Assembly (NCBI GenBank): GCA_026686845.1
Contig: JAIVEN010000006.1
Location: 37,494,501 to 37,558,500 of the forward strand
Reading direction: 5' to 3'
DNA: 64,000 bases
From: Adenanthera pavonina
Lineage: Eukaryota; Streptophyta; Magnoliopsida; Fabales; Fabaceae
Shown one piece after another: positions 36,828-48,859 of this stretch (position 1 is the stretch's first letter; each line of letters starts with the position of its first letter). The position numbers were made by a program, and so were the translations under genes. The notes below the pieces were generated by a model. That model was given only the letters and a program-made list of their open reading frames with translations, did no database searches and had not been told where the DNA came from.

Positions 36828-39800
36828 ATGGAAGGGAATCAGGAAGCTGAAGTGGGATCAACTGTGGCCAACGATCGAATAACCACAATGGAAACGCAAA
36901 TTGCCGAGATGAATGCCACATTGAAATTATTGACTGAGTTGATGAAGGGTAAAAATACCCATGAAACACCAAGCGCTTCGAATCCCGCGCCGCCCAATAT
37001 TGAAGTGGCCTCTGATTCACCAAGGGCAGTGGAGAAAGAAGGACAACCGACGGATGCCCATCAGACAAGAAACCCGCAAATGTCAGTCTTTGAGAAACAA
37101 GGTTCTGGAAAGGGGACGGCAAAAGAATTAGAATATCCAGGTGAAGACCCGGTGTATACTTTTCAGATCCCAACGCTGACGAACAGAGATAAAGAACTGA
37201 AGGACGAATTGGGAGAGCTAAAAGAGCAGCTAAAGACTCTGCAGGGGTTGAACACCTTTGGGTCCTTGGAATTAAATGAATTATGTCTGACCCCTGAGGT
37301 AGTCATACCCAAGAAGTTCAAAGTACCTGACTTTGATAAATATGATGGCAGTGGTAATCCAGTATACCACTTGAAGTCATATTGCATCAAGATGTCGGTC
37401 TAGTCTCAGGATGAAAAGTTTTACATCCATATATTCCCAGAGAGTTTAACAGGCGCTGCGCTGCAGTGGTACATGCAGTTGGATAGAACGAAGATCCGAA
37501 GATGGAGCGATCTTACAGAGGCTTTTATGAGACAGTACAAATTCAATCTCGACATCGCCCCTACTAGAGAACAGTTAAAAGCCATGAGTAAGAAGCCCAC
37601 GGAGACCTTCAAAGAATATGCTCAAAGATGGAGGGTGTTAGCTTCGCAAGTCAGACCTATCATGGAACCTGATGAAGTTTGCTCATACTTTATCCGCACC
37701 CTACCAGAGCCTTTCTACCAGTACATGGTAGGCACATATACTGATGATTTTGCCAATTTACTGAAAGTCGGGGAAAGGATCGATACAGACATGTGGGAGG
37801 GGAAAATCCCAGCACCTCAAGCAAGTGCCAACGTTCGGAAAGCCCAGGATCCTAAGAGAAAGGAAGGGAGCGTGAACTACGTTTAAAACATGAAGCCGTC
37901 CCCTACAAAACCACCCGTCACATACCAACTGGGAGGAGAACATCAAAGGCCATTCCAAACAAGTGCAGGGTATGGCCAAAGAACCCAAGGAGGAGGGCAG
38001 CAAAATGTTCCCCGCCAAGACAATCGACCATAGCCCAACTTTGGTATGACGAACGCAGAATTGTATCATAAACTCTATGAGGCCAAATTGCTCGGACCAA
38101 GATCCTCTAGGCCGATACATCCCCCGTACCCAGCATGGTATAACCCTAACGTAATCTGTGAATATCATATGGGAGTGCCCGGGCACTCAATAGAAGATTG
38201 TGTTACGTTCAAACGGAACGTGTGGAGCTTAATTGACTCTAATCACATCCAGCTTAAGACGGGAGAGAGCTCTGCCATCACTTCCAATCCATTGCCTGCT
38301 CATCAAGGACAAGTAAATGTCATCTATACAGAAGTTGACACTTTCAAGAGCTTCGAGGATGTCAAGGTTCCGTGCGATATTTTATATGCCTACTTGAAAG
38401 AAGCCGGGTATGAGTTGGAGGTCGTCGAAGGAAGTCGCTCAATAGATGAGGAATGTGTGAGAACATATTGCAAGTATCACCGGCGCAAAGCTAGTCATGA
38501 CATTGAACAATGCCCTCAGTTTAAGGAAGAAGTGAGGAAAATGATAGCCTTGGGGGTCATCACATCAAGCAGAAATAATGAAGAGATTAATATGGTGGAA
38601 ATGAGGTCTATCGAGTTAGTTGTCAAGGAACTAACCTCTCAAAGAGACCTGGGGCCAGTACCTTTCGTTATCAACGAGCTACCTCCGAGTCCTCCAGTCC
38701 CGACAAGCTCAGCAGCCCTCACAGCTACGAGTCCAAAGCAGCCCACGCTGACCATAAATATACCGGCACCTTTTCCTTACAACGATAACAAGGCGGTTCC
38801 TTGGAGGTATAATGGTATCGTTGAATGTACGCAAAGTAGGTCAAGGGGGACAGGAAAAAACCCTCAAGCAGTGTCAAACATAATCGGCCCTGGGGGAATT
38901 ACTCGAAGTGGGAGAGTATATCTTCCATCTAAGGGGAAAAAGAAGGAGAAGGAAACGAAGGCTAAGGATGATAATCCCGAAGGGACTACTCAAGAAAAAG
39001 CGGTCACGAGGGATGAGGAATTCTTGAAGATAATGAAGCAGAGCGATTATAACATCGTGGATCAACTTAAGAAAACCCCGGCTCGAATTTCCATACTGGC
39101 ACTAATTCTAAGCTCTGAGGCCCACCGCCGAGCCCTACAAAAAGTACTCGATGAAGCGTACGTACAACCAAGCGTCACCCCAGAAAAAGTAGCAAGTATC
39201 ATGAATATCTCGAGGATGGTGTCCACAATTTCCTTTTCGGAAGAGGAAATCGTAACAGATGCCTCTCGTAATGTGAAAGCTTTACATATCACTTTGAAGT
39301 GCGGTGGATATGTTGTTTCCAGGGTGCTAATTGATGGTGGTTCTGTACTCAATGTTCTCCCTTTAACGACGCTAAAGTCATTGGATATAGATATGACGGA
39401 GGTTCAAAGCAGCGATATGGTCGCTAGGGGTTTTGATGGGTCTCGAACCAAAGTACTGGGCGCTTTACAGTTACCCCTGGAAATTGGGCCTTGTGTGTTT
39501 ATGGTAGATTTCCTGCTCATGGACATAAATTCCACCTATACAATGCTGCTCAGGAGACCATGGATCCATTCAGCGGGTGCGGTACCATCTACTCTCCATC
39601 AGAAAGTCAAATTCATTTGGGAAGGAAAGATAGTTGTGATCAAAGGGGAGGAGGAGATATTGGTAAGTAAGCCTAGCACCCTTCCATACATTGAAGTGGC
39701 AGAACAGGAGGACGGCCCAATTTTCCAAGGACTGGAGATTGAGATGGCCCAGGGTAGTAAGGCAGATATCAACTCCGTTATCACCAGAATCATGGAAAGG

Positions 39801-40147
39801 AGCGGGTTTGAACAGGGTAAAGGACTGGGCACACACCTGCAGGGTATCCGTCAACCCTTATGTTTACCAAGTAACCCCAAGCGTCAGGGACTGGGATATG
39901 GTCACACTAAAGAGAGCTCTGAGGAAGAACCCTCACTCGGCAAGAAAAGGGGTGAAAAGCGAGAAATCCCCCACCTTCATGAAACATTCCCTAAGCCAGT
40001 TGAGGTTATCAATCAACCAGTAATCTCGATGGTCGCACCTAGTAATGATAAAGGCCCGGGCATTAACACCTGGATTATAGCTGATACCTCAGACGTACCA
40101 CTATTGAATTGGGAATATGAGGATGCAAACGATGTCGTGGCTTTAGA
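36828..40147 (+). pseudogene. Tat/Ogre gag-protease with G-patch, three stops
   Basis: One frame runs from ATG 36828 to the probable splice donor at 40148, interrupted only by stops at 37401 (TAG), 37884 (TAA) and 38031 (TAG). The N-terminus has short coiled-coil stretches (ITTMETQIAEM, LKDELGELKEQL). The gag core follows (GAALQWYMQL, FKEYAQRWR, YQYMVGTY). The nucleocapsid part has Cys/His patches (CEYHMGVPGHSIEDC and CKYHRRKASHDIEQC), atypical zinc-knuckle-like motifs. The aspartic protease is near 39300-39620 with active-site motif LIDGGSVLN. A G-patch (GFEQGKGLGTHLQG) lies near 39810, a nucleic-acid-associated motif reported in this lineage. The unspliced frame terminates at TAA 40149-40151, directly at the donor. 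No frameshift was seen; only point stops disable it. Confidence 0.88.
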
Positions 40148-40362
40148 GTAACTGTCTTGATTATTTCCTTCTTTTAAATGTGTGTTTAAGTGTCGTGTTA
40201 GTCTCGTAATCGGATTGTTTGCTTCTTACTTGTTTTATCGTAATGTCATTTGAAACGTAAATAAAATGCCTCTATACAAAGGAGTCTCTTCTTATCAATT
40301 CATTTTGTTTCTATCCATCTTGCATTATTTGTCTCTTTTTACCCAACATTCATTCTTACCAG
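40148..40362 (+). other. Probable intron joining protease to reverse transcriptase
   Basis: Donor GA/GTAACT at 40147/40148 and acceptor TTCTTACCAG ending at 40362, preceded by a pyrimidine-rich tract. Removing the 215 bp joins the gag-protease frame to the reverse-transcriptase frame in phase 2, creating a GAG codon across the junction. Ogre elements are known to carry such an intron at this place. If unspliced, translation stops two bases into the intron. Confidence 0.8.
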
Positions 40363-43300
40363 GGATTTGGCCTCTGCTGAATCCGTGACCGACATGGAAA
40401 ACGCAAGGCCCTCGACGGATGATTCACTTGTTGTCACTGATATGCATAACTCTGAGCTCAACGATGAAGAGGATATCCGGGCATTTGCCGAATTACTCGA
40501 AGTGGAAAAGGATGGGATCTCCCCACATGAAGAGACAATAGAGACTATTAATATGGGAATTGAAGAGGATAAGAAAGAACTCAGGATTGTAGATAATCCG
40601 GAGCGTGAATTGATGATAGAGCTTTTCAAAGAATATTTAGATATATTCGCATGGTCTTACAAAGATATGCCAGGATTGGATCCTGGCATCGCATCTCACA
40701 AAATTCCGTTGTTCCCAAACGCCGAGCCAAAGAAGCAGAAATTGAGGAGAATGGCTACAGAAACATCACTGCAGGTTAAAGATGAAGTCATGAAACAACT
40801 AGAGGCAGGATTTTTAGAGGTCGCCAAATATCCTCAATGGGTGGCAAACATCGTCCCTGTGCCCAAGAAGGATGCAAAATTCGGATGTGTGTGGATTATC
40901 GAAAATTAAATGAAGCAAGTCCGAAAGATGACTTTCCTTTGCCCCACATTGATATTCTGGTAGATAATACTGCTCGAAGCTATAGGTACTCCTTTATGGA
41001 TGGATATTCCGGGTACAATCAAATCCCCATGTACGGGGAAGATAAAGAGAAAACCACTTTCATCACGCAGTGGGGAACCTATTGCTATCGTGTAATGCCG
41101 TTTGGTTTGAAGAACGCCGGAGCCACTTATCAAAGGGCCATGGTTGCCTTGTTCCATGATATGATGCACAAGGAAATTGAGGTATACGTGGATGATATGG
41201 TAGCCAAGTCTGCGCAGAATGAAAGTCACATCGCCGTCCTCAGAAAGTTGTTTGAGAGGCTGCGCAAGTACCAGTTAAGGCTGAACCCGAAGAAGTGTGT
41301 CTTCGGAGCGTTATCGGGGAAGTTGTTGGGCTTCATTGTCAGCCAAAAAGGAATAGAGGTTGATCCCGATAAGGTCAAGGCTATCCGTGAAATGACTCCC
41401 CCAAAAACAGAAAAGGAGGTTAGAAGTTTTCTGGGGCGACTGAACTACATTGCCCGATTCATCGCCAATCTAACAGCTACGTGTGAACCGATCTTTAAAC
41501 TATTGAGGAAAAACCACCCTAGGAAATGGGATAACGATTGCCAGCAAGCCTTTGATAAAATCAAAGACTATTTGCTGAAACCACCAGTTTTAGTTCCGCC
41601 TTCACCAGGCCGCCCATTAATCTTGTACCTGACAGTCCTCTCCGAATCAATAGGGGCTGTTCTGGGCCAGCACGATGAGTCTGGAAGAAAAGAGAAGGCA
41701 ATTTATTACTTGAGCAAGAAGTTCAACGATTGTGAGGCATGTTACCCCATGATTGAAAGAACCTGTTGTGCGCTTGTATGGGCAACCAGAAGATTGAGAC
41801 AGTACATGCTCCGCAACACTACATGGTTGATTTCCAGGATGGATCCATTGAAATATATTTTCGAGAGCCCACATGTAGCGGGAAGGGTCTCAAAATGGCA
41901 AGTAGTGTTATCTGAGTATGACATAAAACATATGACCCAAAAAGCCGTCAAAGGAAGTGTCATAGCTGACCATTTAGCAGAGAATCCTTTGGAAGGCTAT
42001 CAGCCGTTAGATTTCCATTTCCCTGATGAAGATATAAATTCAGTCGAGGAAGACGAAGAAGAACATAATAGAGAAGAAAAGAGGTGGGAAATGTACTTTG
42101 ACGGGGCAGCAAATATGCACGGGAACAGCGTAGGGGCCGTGCTGTTCTCCCCGGAGGGAAAGCAATTTCCTGTGGCCATTAAGCTCGAATTTGAGTGCAC
42201 TAATAATGTGGCAGAGTATGAAGCTTGCGTCAGTGGCCTTAAGGCGGCTATCGATCTCGAAGTGAAATGCCTGGAGGTATATGGTGACTCGGCCCTTATT
42301 ATTCACCAAGTAACTGGTGAATGGCGGACCAAGGACTCAAAGCTAATCCCGTATCAAGAGTTATTGGCGGAAATGATCCAGCAGTTTGAAGCCGTTAGTT
42401 TTCATCATCTGACCCGAGACAAGAATAGATTTGCTGACGCACTTGCTACTTTGGCGGCAATGATTCGACTGGACTGCGGAATCCACATCAATCCTATTCA
42501 GGTGAAAGCCAGAAGCCTGCCCGCTCACTGCTTCTCTGTTGAAGAAAAATAAGACAAGCTCCCATGGTTTCACGATATTAAGGCCTATACGGCTGATAGA
42601 ACATATCCGGCAGGGGCAACAGAAAATGATAAGAAAACACTGCGGCGTTTGGCCATGAATTTTTTCATCAGTGCTAATGTTCTATACAAGAGAGGGTATG
42701 ACGGTGTCCTCCTCTGTTGTGTTGATTCAAGCGAAGCACAGAAGATCATGATAGAAGTTCATGAAGGAATATGCGGCACCCATGTGAACGGGCACACCAT
42801 GACTAGGCAGATCCAAAGGTGTGGTTATTTCTGGATGACGATGGAAACAGATTGCATCGAGTATGTACGGAAATGCCATAAATGCCAAATTTACATGAAT
42901 AGAATTAATGCGCCTCCAGTACCGCTACATACTCTGGTATCACCTTGGCCCTTCTCCATGTGGGGCATCGATATAATCGGCCCTATCAATCCAAAAGCTT
43001 CAAACGGGCATTGCTTCATCCTTGTTGCCATCGATTATTTCACCAAATGGGTAGAGGCAAGTTCTTTCCCCGCCATCACGCAAAGGACGTTTGTTCGTTT
43101 CTTAAAGACAAATATAGTTTGTCGCTACGGTTTACCAGAGAGAATCATCACCGACAATGGTCCGAACTTGAATGGGACTGAGGTCAAGAAATTGTGTGAG
43201 CACTTCAAGATCAAACATCATAATTCTGCACCATATCGACCACAAATGAATGGGGCAGTGGAGGCAGCCAACAAGAATATCAAAAGGATTCTGGGGAAAA

Positions 43301-43812
43301 TGACAGTGACCTATAGGGATTGGCATGAAATGCTTCCCTACGCGTTACATGGATACCGCACTACAGTACGAACCTCTACAGGGGCAACTCCTTATTCCTT
43401 GGTTTACGGGATGGAAGCAGTCACGCCAATTGAAGTAGAGACCCCGTCCCTAAGAGTAATGGCCGAGGCCAGGATAGAAGAAAGCGAATGGGCGCAAAAT
43501 CGATTCGAACAGTTGAATATGATTGAAGGAAGAAGACTCAAGGCAATATGTCATGGTCAATTGTACCAGAAAAGGGTGGCAAGAGCATTTGATAAAAAGC
43601 TTCGCCCAAGGGAATTTAAAGCTGGGGAGTTGGTGCTTAAGAAAATTCTACCGAATCAAGAAGACAGTAGGGGTAAATGGGCTCCAGCCTATGAAGGCCC
43701 ATACATCATCAAACATGCCTTTGTCGGTGGTGCGTTAATACTAGCAGATATGGAAGGTCGGGAATTGCCAAAACCTGTTAATACGGATGCTGTCAAGAAA
43801 TATTATACTTGA
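40363..43812 (+). pseudogene. Tat/Ogre reverse transcriptase, two RNases H, integrase
   Basis: After the acceptor, a linker leads to reverse transcriptase (VDYRKLNEASPKDDFPLP, MPFGLKNAGATYQR, YVDDMVAK near 41190). The gypsy RNase H comes next (ILYLTVLSESIGAVLGQ, AIYYLSKKFND), then a second, archaeal-type RNase H at about 42085-42470 (MYFDGAANMHGN, NNVAEYEAC, VYGDSALII). The integrase (about 42650-43812) has an HHCC finger (CHKCQIY), catalytic D, D, E blocks (GIDIIGP, TDNGPN, GAVEAANKN) and a C-terminal DNA-binding region (YEGPYIIKH). Lesions are a one-base deletion near 40874 and TAA at 42550-42552. RT and RNase H copy RNA to DNA; integrase inserts the product. YVDD and the DDE residues are preserved. 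Confidence 0.92.
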
Positions 43813-44842
43813 AAAAGAGAGAGAAGAAAGGCCTGCCGAGGTGTAAACCCAAAGGCATCCAAGGAGAAAACACAATGGCAAAGCAGCATAAAAGGAGGTG
43901 GTCTCAGGGATGACTCCATCTAACACAAGAGGTGAAAGCCCGTGTCTGCGAGAACGTGGTCGCGCTCAGAGTACGCATACCTCTGGCAACTTGGAGGATA
44001 CACGAGGGCCGCGCACGACGAGAAACCATCAATATACTAGAAATTACCCATTGTGTTTTCTTTCCTTAATTCCTTAATGCTTTCCTCTCGACATTCGCAG
44101 TCACTGTTGTTTGTCTTCACGATCAATTAATCCAAGTGCCCCATTATTCTTTGCACTCTCGTCAACACTTCTTATCTGTAGTGGTTACTAAATTCATGAC
44201 GCTTATATAACCAATATTTAAAGAGTGAAATTACCAAGACGGTCCTCTAAGCACGCATTAATTTCTACTCTCATTCAAGAAGGAGACGATGTGGCTTGTG
44301 GCGGAGAGAGTAATACGGTGAGACTAACATGATTGAACATCACACCCTCAGATGGAGAAGGGGCTACAGCCTCTAAAAGTAGTACCGTCATGAGTAGGGG
44401 GATCTGGTCACTGGATTTTGAAATAACAAATGAATAACAGGTACCAAAAATTATCACAGAAACAAGGAAAAAACAGCAAGAATCACATATGCATTTCCCT
44501 TGCGTGCGTCACATAAGTGAGTTCCCATTTAAATAAAAAATCATCACATTTCATATTCACCTTCCTTGCGTGCATAATAAAAAAAAATAGTAATAATAAT
44601 AGTAATAAAACAAAAAAATTCAAACAAATCACATACTTTCCTTAATAAATTCCCATTCAAGTTGGGGAAAACATGAGAAATTGTATACATCTTCCATTGC
44701 CTGCATTGCATCACAAAAGTCCTGGCTCAAAGCGGGCATAAAAAAAAAATTACACTTATTCTTGCATTTCATGCACATTGCAATGTCCCCAATTGTCAGG
44801 GGCACAATAAGCCTTGCAGCGTGACAGGCATAAAACCAAAAT
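43813..44842 (+). other. 3' untranslated region upstream of the tandem array
   Basis: No coding. Several tracts repeat a CTTCCTTGCGTGC or CTTGCGTGC motif (near 44500 and 44565) with A-rich spacers. It precedes the hairpin repeat array. Confidence 0.5.
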
Positions 44843-45520
44843 CCTACGTCAGAAGTAGGTACTCTTCAAATCCTATGTCAGAAGTAGGTACCCTTCAAAT
44901 CCCGCGTCAGTGCAGGTAATTCGCAAATCCTACGTCAGATGTAGGTACTCTTCAAATCCTGCGTCAGTGCAGGTAATTCGCAAACCCTACGTCGGAAGTA
45001 GGTACTTTGCAAATCCTACGTCAGAAGTAGGTACTCTTCAAATCCTACATCAGAAGTAGGTACCCTTCAAATCCCGCGTCAGTGCAGGTAATTCGCAAAT
45101 CCTACGTCAGATGTAGGTACTCTTCAAATCCTGCATCAGTGCAGGTAATTCGCAAATCCTACGTTAGAAGTAGGTACTTTTCAAATCCTACGTCAGAAGT
45201 AGGTACCCTTCAAATCCTGCGTCAGTGCAGGTAATTCGCAAATCCTACGTCAGAGTAGGTGTTTTTTAAATCCTGCATCAGTGCAGGTATTTTTTAAACC
45301 CTACATCAGAGTAGGTAATCTTTAAATCCTGCGTCAGTGCAGGTACTTTTCAAATCCTACGTCAGAGTAGGTACTCTTTAAACCCTGCGTCAGTGCAGGT
45401 ACTTTTCAAATCCTACGTCAGAGTAGGTACCCTTCAAATCCTACGTCAGAGTAGGTACCTTTCAAATCCTGCGTCAGTGCAGGTACTTTTCAAATCCTAC
45501 GTCAGAGTAGGTGCTCTTTA
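44843..45520 (+). repeat. Tandem array of 24 hairpin-forming units
   Basis: Twenty-four head-to-tail units of 28-29 bp. Each is a short inverted repeat (CCTAC-gtcagaa-GTAGG or CCTGC-gtcagt-GCAGG) followed by a TAC/TAA-TTCAAAT-type linker. Fifteen units are the A/T type and nine the G/C type, partly alternating. The fourth stem position is A:T or G:C in every unit, never mixed. Unit 2 has a T:G wobble at another position, and units 3 and 9 have one mismatch. Tandem repeats in the hypervariable 3' region of Ogre-type elements are known to give rise to satellites. Confidence 0.9.
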
Positions 45521-45805
45521 GTGCATTCATTCGAGTCATAGCATTATTTAGTCATATCCTAGTCCCCGTATACATTGCATGTCTAGCGTGAGGATAGTCA
45601 TTTACCATTTTCTTTTCAAATTAAGTCATGCGTACCCAAAATATAGCCTCATGTGCTCTAGTTTTTTTCTCTTCTTTTCACGTCAAGGGCAAGTAGGTCA
45701 TCATGTATGTTGCACGGACAAAATGCGTGTTCCAATCTTTACTCATTCCTTATGCAAGAACCCCAAAAGCTACATTCTCCTCATTCTCACATAAGAAACA
45801 AGTAA

Positions 45806-45814
45806 CGAGGGGCA
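45806..45814 (+). other. Polypurine tract of the Tat/Ogre-like element
   Basis: cgaggggca, just upstream of the 3' LTR start at 45817, is the expected primer for plus-strand synthesis. Confidence 0.6.
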
Positions 45815-45816
45815 AC

Positions 45817-48675
45817 TATGAACACCCCATTTTGTCCGGGCATTCAAAAAATATAAAAGTAATAAAAAAAAACAAAACAAAAACAAAATAAAAAAAATAT
45901 AATAATGGTAATAATAAAAGAAAATAGAAAGTAAAATAAAATAAAATAAATAATAAATACTAACATATGTATATATATATATATATATATAAAACAACAA
46001 CAACAACAACAGAAAAAACAAAAAAAAATAATAATAAAAAAAACACACAAAGAGCAAAAAAAAAAAAACAAAACAAAACGAAAAAAAAAAGAGAAAGGTA
46101 AAAAAAAAAAAGGCATAGGGGGAGGTATTGGGCTTGAAATGCTGAGCCCAGCATTTCAAGCCCGTGACCACCTGAGCCCCAATTAGGGCTCAGGCACGTT
46201 GGGGCTCGGAGGAGCCAGAATCTGAGGAAGCAAGGCTGGAGGGAGGCACGAGCAAAGCTGCAGAGACATGGCCGCGAGCAGGGGGAAACGTGAAGCAGAG
46301 GGAGAAAAGACACCGAGGCAGAGAGGAAAGACCGAAAGAAAAAGCAGGAGCCGAGGACTGAACAAGAAAAGACAGAAGGAGAAAAGGCACGAGCAGCAGC
46401 AAGAGAAAAAGAAAGGAGGCAGAGGGGATAGCTAGGGTGAAAAGCTGCCATGGAGGCGGTCGCGAGAGAAAGCTACAATGGAGGGAGACGTGCACGGCTT
46501 GAATGGAAGAAGGGGCACATGTGTCGCAGAGGAAAGCAGCCGGAGCAGAGAAAAGGGGGAAGGCGATGGCAGGGGACCACGCACTCGGGGACCCTATAAA
46601 AGGGGGCTGACCACGAGGAAATAAGGAGGGAGGATCCTGGAACAAAAACCGAAGGGCAAGATTTGGGAGCCGCAGAGCAAACCGGAAGCCAAACAGGAAG
46701 ACCGAGGAGAGGAGGAGGAAGACATTCGGCCGGCAGGTGAAGGTTCAATGGAGGGGAGAACACCGCTGGAGCAGGAATAGCTTGATAGGGATTTCAGTCT
46801 GGTAAAACCCCTTCCTGTCTTCTGAATCTGGTCATGGATCACGGATCGTATGACTGTTTTAATGGATGCTTATTTCATCAGTTAGTTTTAGGGAGATTTT
46901 GGTTGATCTGGGAACGTTGCCTTGATTGATTTTGGGATTGTACTGTTAACAATGGCATATACTTTGCATTATTAGGAAGAATTGATCGGGGATGGATGAT
47001 ACTGAGCTTATGCATCTAATTCGAATCTGGTTCTTTTGAGTTGTTCTTCGTGCATGATAGCGGGGGGGATCGGTTTATGCATCCTGCATTGGTTTTTCTG
47101 TTGTTCTGGGGTCTTGTTGCGTGTTCAGTGTATTCCTGAGCTCCTGGGTGTGAATTGGGCCCATGAGTTTTGGGGCAAACTTAGGAAGAGGCTATTGGGC
47201 CCAGGAGTTTTGGTTGGGCCCACGAGTTTTGTCAAATGTTGCTAAAAATGAACAAAACAAGAGGGAGTTTATGGTGGGCTTTTCCTTGTAGGCCCACCCA
47301 TTTCTAAATGGGCATAAAGTCTGGGTTTGAGCGTTGAGGCATAGGCGTTATAGAAAGCGAATCGAGGCTAATGAAGTCAGTCATATGAGCCTGTATATAG
47401 TTTTATAAATGGTTGAGTTTAATCACTGTATGAGCCTACGAGCCTACAGGGTACGTGGGTGTAATATCAAAACATATTCATAGTTGGTCCCAATGGGTTT
47501 TCAAAATGTCATTTTCAAAAAAAATATATAAAAAATATATAATAAAATAAATAATTGATTCGGTAACCATACCACGTGAGTTTTTGGAACCCACGCAGGT
47601 ATTTGGTCTATTGAGATATCGCGTGAGATTGCGAATCCATGTAGGTTTATCAACTAAATAACTTTCTTTTATGAAAAATAACCATATTTCAAAAAAATAA
47701 AATAATGTAACGAATTTTATTATTATACGGCGTTTTAAAATTATAATAAAATCTTAATACCGCGAGGTTTAGAACTTCTGCAGGTAGTTAAAAAATCGGT
47801 CTATTGGACATGACCGCGAGTCTGTAACAAGTGGATTGGTTTTCTCTTTTTAAAAGAAAATTCTCAAAAATACAAAAATACATTATTTCAAAAGTCAAAA
47901 AATCAAATAAAAGCATTTTCCAAAAATCAAAGAAAAACAAAAAAATATTTTTAAAATAAAATAGGATTAAGTAAGCGGAACTAAATTGTTTTTTGCAAAT
48001 TAAAACACACCAACTCAATCTCAGAAAATCGTTTTGATTGCAAAAAGGTGAATTATTTTCAATTAACTTTCTCTTATTACAAAAATAAAAAAATATCAAC
48101 CAAGTGACACGCATTTATAGTCCCGAACTACGTGGACTTTGATCCCCATCGTAGGGTACATAGGCCCCAGGCTCTGATCCTGGGTCAAGTCCGCCTTTGT
48201 AAATAAATAAATATTTTCTGGTTTATTTGGTATTTTTTTCCTTAATTTAATAAATATTTTTCAATTTATTTTCTTAAATTCCTTTTTCCTCTTTTTTTAA
48301 TCTCCTTAATTTCTAAGTTAATTTATTTTCCTTATTCTATTTTTCAAACTTTCTTAATTTCTTTTTTCTCTACCCATTTTCTCACATGTGAATTATAAAA
48401 GGAAAACCAAAATATATTTTAAAGCCATATTAATTTACGCAATCAACGTAAGGTAACCGTTCCTAAGAACGGGTGTTGTGGGGTGCCTAACACCTTCCCC
48501 ACGCACAATCGACTCTCGAATCCAACTCCGATTACGCAGACCATCATTTCCTCTTCAATTCGGTTTCCCAAGATTTTCCTCAAAATTTTGGTGGTGACTC
48601 CTCACAAATCGGTTTTTGCTAGAAAACCAGATTTGTTCTCTTTTTTCCTTTCGTCGCATTTTTTCGGGTGCGACA
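45817..48675 (+). repeat. Tat/Ogre-like element 3' LTR (2859 bp)
   Basis: Same length and structure as the 5' LTR with about 35-40 substitutions by eye plus a few short indels in the A-rich tract. Its first two bases are TA instead of TG. TATA box at 46594-46603. Ends GGGTGCGACA, followed by the target duplication ataaa. Confidence 0.93.
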
Positions 48676-48680
48676 ATAAA

Positions 48681-48845
48681 GTTTCGGGATTATGGCTTTT
48701 GAATACTCTAACTAAGTTTTGGGAAATATTTAGGGTTTCAATTACAAATTCATTTCCTAATGGTCTTGTTTCTTTGCACGCGACAAAGAGCGCTGGGTTA
48801 AAAAATCTTATTATTGAGAGGAAGAGTCCGAGGAAAGAAAAAAGA
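48681..48845 (+). pseudogene. Copia-2 gag, 3' fragment
   Basis: Directly after the right target duplication, an open frame continues the copia gag interrupted at 30383 (GLWLLNTL, FRVSITNS, NGLVSLH). This is the region of gag that follows the 5' fragment in family members. Similarity fades near 48845, before a G-run. The rest of Copia-2 is not recognised, so it was truncated before or after the Tat insertion. Confidence 0.75.
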
Positions 48846-48859
48846 GGGGATTTTTTGGC

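Larger units (their letters stand above)
30384..48675 (+). mobile_element. Tat/Ogre-like Ty3/gypsy retrotransposon (18.3 kb)
   Basis: Flanked by ataaa at 30379-30383 and 48676-48680. It has two 2859-bp LTRs of about 98.6% identity by eye, a primer site TGGCGACTCCACTGGGGA (33246-33263) of the tRNA-Arg type described for Ogre, and a purine tract near 45806-45814. Internal order is leader, ORF1, gag, protease, G-patch, intron, reverse transcriptase, RNase H, second RNase H, integrase, tandem-repeat 3' region. Gypsy order plus the extra ORF1, the second RNase H and the intron are hallmarks of the Tat lineage, Ogre in particular. The 5' LTR begins TGTGAACACCCC; the 3' LTR begins TATGAACACCCC, a G-to-A change in its terminal dinucleotide. 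Coding lesions make this copy defective, but it is relatively young and structurally complete. Confidence 0.93.

Noticed and set aside
44843..45520. CRISPR-like regular array
   Set aside because: Short units at even spacing with a palindromic core look CRISPR-like, but the linkers are near-identical rather than unique spacers, and the array sits in the 3' region of a plant retrotransposon.
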